DNA of 64,000 nt from Maylandia zebra (lineage: Eukaryota; Chordata; Actinopteri; Cichliformes; Cichlidae), in contig NC_135185.1 of assembly GCF_041146795.1 (NCBI RefSeq), positions 12,683,529 to 12,747,528 of the forward strand. The letters run 5' to 3'. The position numbers and the translations under genes are program-made. This document shows, piece by piece, positions 61,051 through 64,000 of the stretch; within the stretch, counting starts at the first letter, position 1, and each line of letters opens with the position of its first letter. The notes beneath the pieces are model-generated. The model did no database searches and was not told the DNA's origin. It saw only the letters and a program-made list of their open reading frames with translations.

Positions 61051-61969
61051 CTGCCTTGTGATTCGCCAAGACCGGAAAATCTGGCTGCTTAAACCTGCAA
61101 TCTGGACTGATTGCAGTACCACATATAGATGGGATACTATAAACTGGATTCAAACACATGATGGCATATTGACACCACATGAATAAATATCAGGTGTGCA
61201 TGTACAGGTCATGACAGCAGTAGACACCCTGAGAAATTAAATTATTAACAAAAGGAAAGATTTAAAGCATCATTGTCATGCAAACATAACCTTAATGCAA
61301 GAGCTGCACGACCTCATCTGGTCCAGTATGTGGTCATAAAGCATGCTGAGTCACGTGTAGCAAAGCAAAGCATAAATATACATATATCCTAATAACTAAT
61401 TAACGTTAGGACGCAACATATGGGATACGCAGGCACTAGAGGCCATTTATTTGGCGACCCTCTAGTTGTAATTGGTGGTCTTTATCTCCCTCTGCTGGAG
61501 CGACTGCTGTACTGCAAGTGCCTGTGCCGCCTGTTGCCTTCCGGTTAATCATGAACGTTTCGTTTACACGTTGTTGGTGTTTGATGATAAATCGCAGTTG
61601 CAGCCTCCTTTTCCTCACAGCTTTGGTAAGCCTTTAACCACACGCACACACAGATTTAAACCGATCAGCTCGTCGAACATCGACGAGTCTACACAGTGGC
61701 TGCCACCCACTCATATGTCAATCAAGATTATCCTTCGCTCCTATTGGTAGTTGCTAAGTTGAGTTAAATTTAACTCAGCCCACTTTGTTACGTTTACTTT
61801 TTTTTGTTTTTTTGCAGACTTTTTACAGTGAAAGCCGTATTTACTGTTAGAGTGGCGCAGAAACAAAAGCGAACATGGCGTCAAACGCTGCCCACCGTTT
61901 ATCTATGTATCATGTTTGCATACTGGTCCCGCTGATGTCCAGACTCAGTAATATTCGTGCGGGTTCACA
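61051..61969. other. Spacer between marcksl1 and the tRNA gene
   Basis: No gene recognised. There is a small perfect hairpin CTCGTCG-aacat-CGACGAG at 61669-61687, and T-rich tracts near 61798-61815. No repeat family identified. Confidence 0.45.
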
Positions 61970-62051
61970 GACGAGGTGGCCGAGTGGTTAAGGCGATGGA
62001 CTGCTAATCCATTGTGCTCTGCACGCGTGGGTTCGAATCCCATCCTCGTCG
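61970..62051 (+). tRNA. tRNA-Ser (anticodon GCT)
   Basis: All cloverleaf parts are present in 82 nt without an intron. The acceptor stem is GACGAGG/CCTCGTC. The D-arm is GCC/GGC, with A-box TGGCCGAGTGG. The anticodon stem is ATGGA/TCCAT around CTGCTAA, with anticodon GCT reading AGC/AGT codons. The long variable arm GTGC-TCT-GCAC is diagnostic of class II Ser/Leu tRNAs. The T-arm is GTGGG/CCCAT with intact B-box GGTTCGAATCC. The discriminator base is G, as expected for Ser. CCA is not encoded, as in eukaryotes. It looks functional and, unlike the SINEs in this window, is not followed by a SINE body. Confidence 0.97.
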
Positions 62052-62060
62052 CAGTGAATG

Positions 62061-62064
62061 TTTT
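62061..62064 (+). terminator. Pol III T-run terminator of tRNA-Ser
   Basis: TTTT about 10 bases after the mature 3' end, the usual position for RNA polymerase III termination. Confidence 0.75.
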
Positions 62065-62262
62065 GTAGGTAAAACCTGAAATGGGTATTATTCCGTGTGA
62101 CAGTTCGACTCGGATCCTTTTTTAACAACACGTTCCGTCTTGAAGTAAAGAGACATTTAAATTTTTTAAAAGATCTGTCGCCCTTTTTGGCTTTTTTGTT
62201 AAACTGCTTTGAAAAATTGGATGAAAACCGCATTACTCTTGTCTTTTAAATTCCTTGTGCAA

Positions 62263-62345
62263 CAGGGGTGTCAAACATCAGGGTTGAGGGCCAGAACTGG
62301 CCCACCAAAGGGTCTAATTTGGCCCTCTGGATGTCTTAGCAATGT
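62263..62345 (+). mobile_element. hAT-type element, left end
   Basis: CAGGGGTGTCAAACATCAGG followed by 'gagggccagaactggcccac' and 'tttggccctctgg' is the recognisable left terminus of a fish hAT-type non-autonomous family. The AT-rich DNA to about 62990 may be its body, but no right terminal repeat or 8-bp duplication was located. Confidence 0.6.
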
Positions 62346-64000
62346 GCTAAAACTATAGTGAAGTCATGTCTTTTTCTTTTTTTTTTAAATGCATTGCTTT
62401 CCTTTTATTGGGTCTGGCAACATTAAAGATGAGTAAAAACATAATAAATGTAATTAATTTATAAATCCTGACAGGTTTTTAGTTACAAAACATGTAATGT
62501 GTCTATTTTCATGTGGATGCAATGATATTAAATACTGAAAGTAAACAGTTTAAAAGATGTTAAAATTTATTTTTTCATGCTGGAGTTTTTAACTTCATGA
62601 GCTGTCTGTGTTTCATGAAATAGAATTAAAAGTTTCACAATCATCATGAAATACCGCTGGTCACTTATTCGGGCAATTATACTGAAGCATTGCCTGACAT
62701 ACAAATAAAACTGTATGTAGTTCAAACAAATTTGAAGCATTATTGATATTAACTTTAACTTAAATGTTCATAAAGTGTGCAAATATGCAAATAAATGTCA
62801 CATTTGTTCAATTTTGAGAATGCTGCTATCTAGTGGTAACATGTTTAAACTGTTATTGTTCCACATTTTGACTTTTTTTGCTCAGGTTTCAGTCAGATAA
62901 ATATGACAAATGGTGTATTTGTGAAGTACTCTGTGTTTTTAATGAAAAATGAAACCTTTATTTGCTGTTTAAGCAACAACGCAGCAGCATTGTAGGATAA
63001 TACTGCACATATACAGCTTCATTCCTGCAAAGAAAAGACAGTCTACACAAACAGTTTATAATCAGTTTCTTTTTTATTACAAGCAGATAAATATATCACT
63101 GTAATGTCAACAACAGCCTGTTATTTATATAAAAAATAATCTTGGACCACAGCATGTCATTCCAGCTGACTCATAGTCAGAGCAGAAGTGAGTGCGAAGA
63201 TTAAACTAGAGATTAAAGTAGACATGTCTCGTAAAAATCACACAAAGACAGTAGCTAAGGTTCACACTCTCCACTTTAAATAGTAAAAATCTAATAACCG
63301 TAATTAAAGGTAAATTTTAAAACCTGGTGACTAAAGCTCATCTTAACAGGCCACACAGCAAAAATGTGTCTAAAACATGTCTCCCAGGTGTCCAGCAGAT
63401 CACTTGTGTTTGCTTTCTAACCATTCCCAAACTTCAGCTCTGAAAACGGTTAGTGAGAGTCGGATATTTTCTTCTTTACTGTAAAACTTTGCTACCACCA
63501 CCTGACAGCTACTCCGACTGACTTCTTTCCAAAAGTGGGATAAAAAAATGACTTAAGGATCATATTTCAAATTCTGTGGCCTTAACTTAACTCTTGGACC
63601 CAACTGCAGTAGTGGCCACAATTTGGATATCGCAGTCCGGCATTTTTGCCTGAAGGTCAAAGGGCCCAAGGCACAGTTTTTACACCCATCTGTTGCCATT
63701 TAGGTACCACCAGATTTGATAATCAAGAGCAAGCACAGGAGAAAAATCCATCCATCCATCTGCTGCTCCAAGCTAACCAGAGGAGCCCATCCTGTCCCTT
63801 CCCTTGTTCTAATCTCACCAGTGTGCCCCAAGGTTTTATCTCATGCTCCTCACTTAGAAGGCACCTACTTGGCACTTTAGTCTAATGGAGAGACCAGGCG
63901 CCTTTTCCACAATCTAATTTTTGGGACATAGATGAGACCATAGATGATGGTGGGAGTGTAGATTGATCAGTAAATCAACAGCTTTGTTTACATTTGGCAT
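62346..64000. other. AT-rich non-coding stretch to window end
   Basis: Possibly the body of the element that starts at 62263, then plain AT-rich DNA. Short CCATCCATCCAT at 63748-63759 resembles an RTE-type tail in minus orientation. No gene recognised. Confidence 0.4.

Overview
This is a vertebrate nuclear window, almost certainly from a ray-finned (teleost) fish, plausibly a percomorph such as a cichlid. The reasons are: long (CA/GT)n microsatellites; tRNA-headed SINEs of types common in fish; hAT, Tc1, RTE and L2-type transposon remnants; a two-exon MARCKS-like gene; and a eukaryotic tRNA-Ser gene with a long variable arm. The species cannot be fixed from sequence reading alone.

Only two genes can be supported. 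The protein gene is a MARCKS-like 1 (marcksl1) gene on the + strand. Its CDS is join(58432..58515, 59668..60192), 202 aa. It has a GC-richer TATA-less upstream region (about 58050-58431), one intron with canonical GT-AG ends and a roughly 0.85 kb 3' UTR ending at an AATAAA signal at 61021. About 1 kb further downstream lies an intact tRNA-Ser(GCT) gene (61970-62051) with a T-run terminator.

The first 58 kb hold no exon I can recognise. They are non-coding DNA scattered with decayed repeats:
- an RTE-type LINE remnant (about 1.65-1.87 kb, minus strand);
- an L2/Rex1-like LINE with endonuclease and RT pieces (11.9-12.75 kb) and two L2-type 3' tails (2.9-3.1 kb plus, 26.5-26.7 kb minus);
- an intact 225-bp hAT-type MITE with a perfect 8-bp target-site duplication (9742-9966) and an older hAT-like element (44.56-45.43 kb);
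- Tc1/mariner remnants (21.86-22.13 and 23.64-24.1 kb);
- several tRNA-derived SINEs (17.43, 26.85, 31.27, 37.86, 40.85 and 41.46 kb);
- long microsatellites and homopolymers.

Between the repeats are stretches free of recognised repeats, with dense homeodomain, forkhead, SOX or E-box-like words (near 8.0, 16.3, 22.7, 39.9, 50.9, 53.4 and 56.9 kb). These are candidate conserved regulatory elements, but only cross-species alignment can show it. The window also contains several perfect inverted repeats with very short loops (24.4, 30.36, 37.54, 49.68 and 50.41 kb). These are the most sharply defined unexplained structures. I found no CRISPR array, rRNA or operon, and nothing I would call a new multi-gene system.
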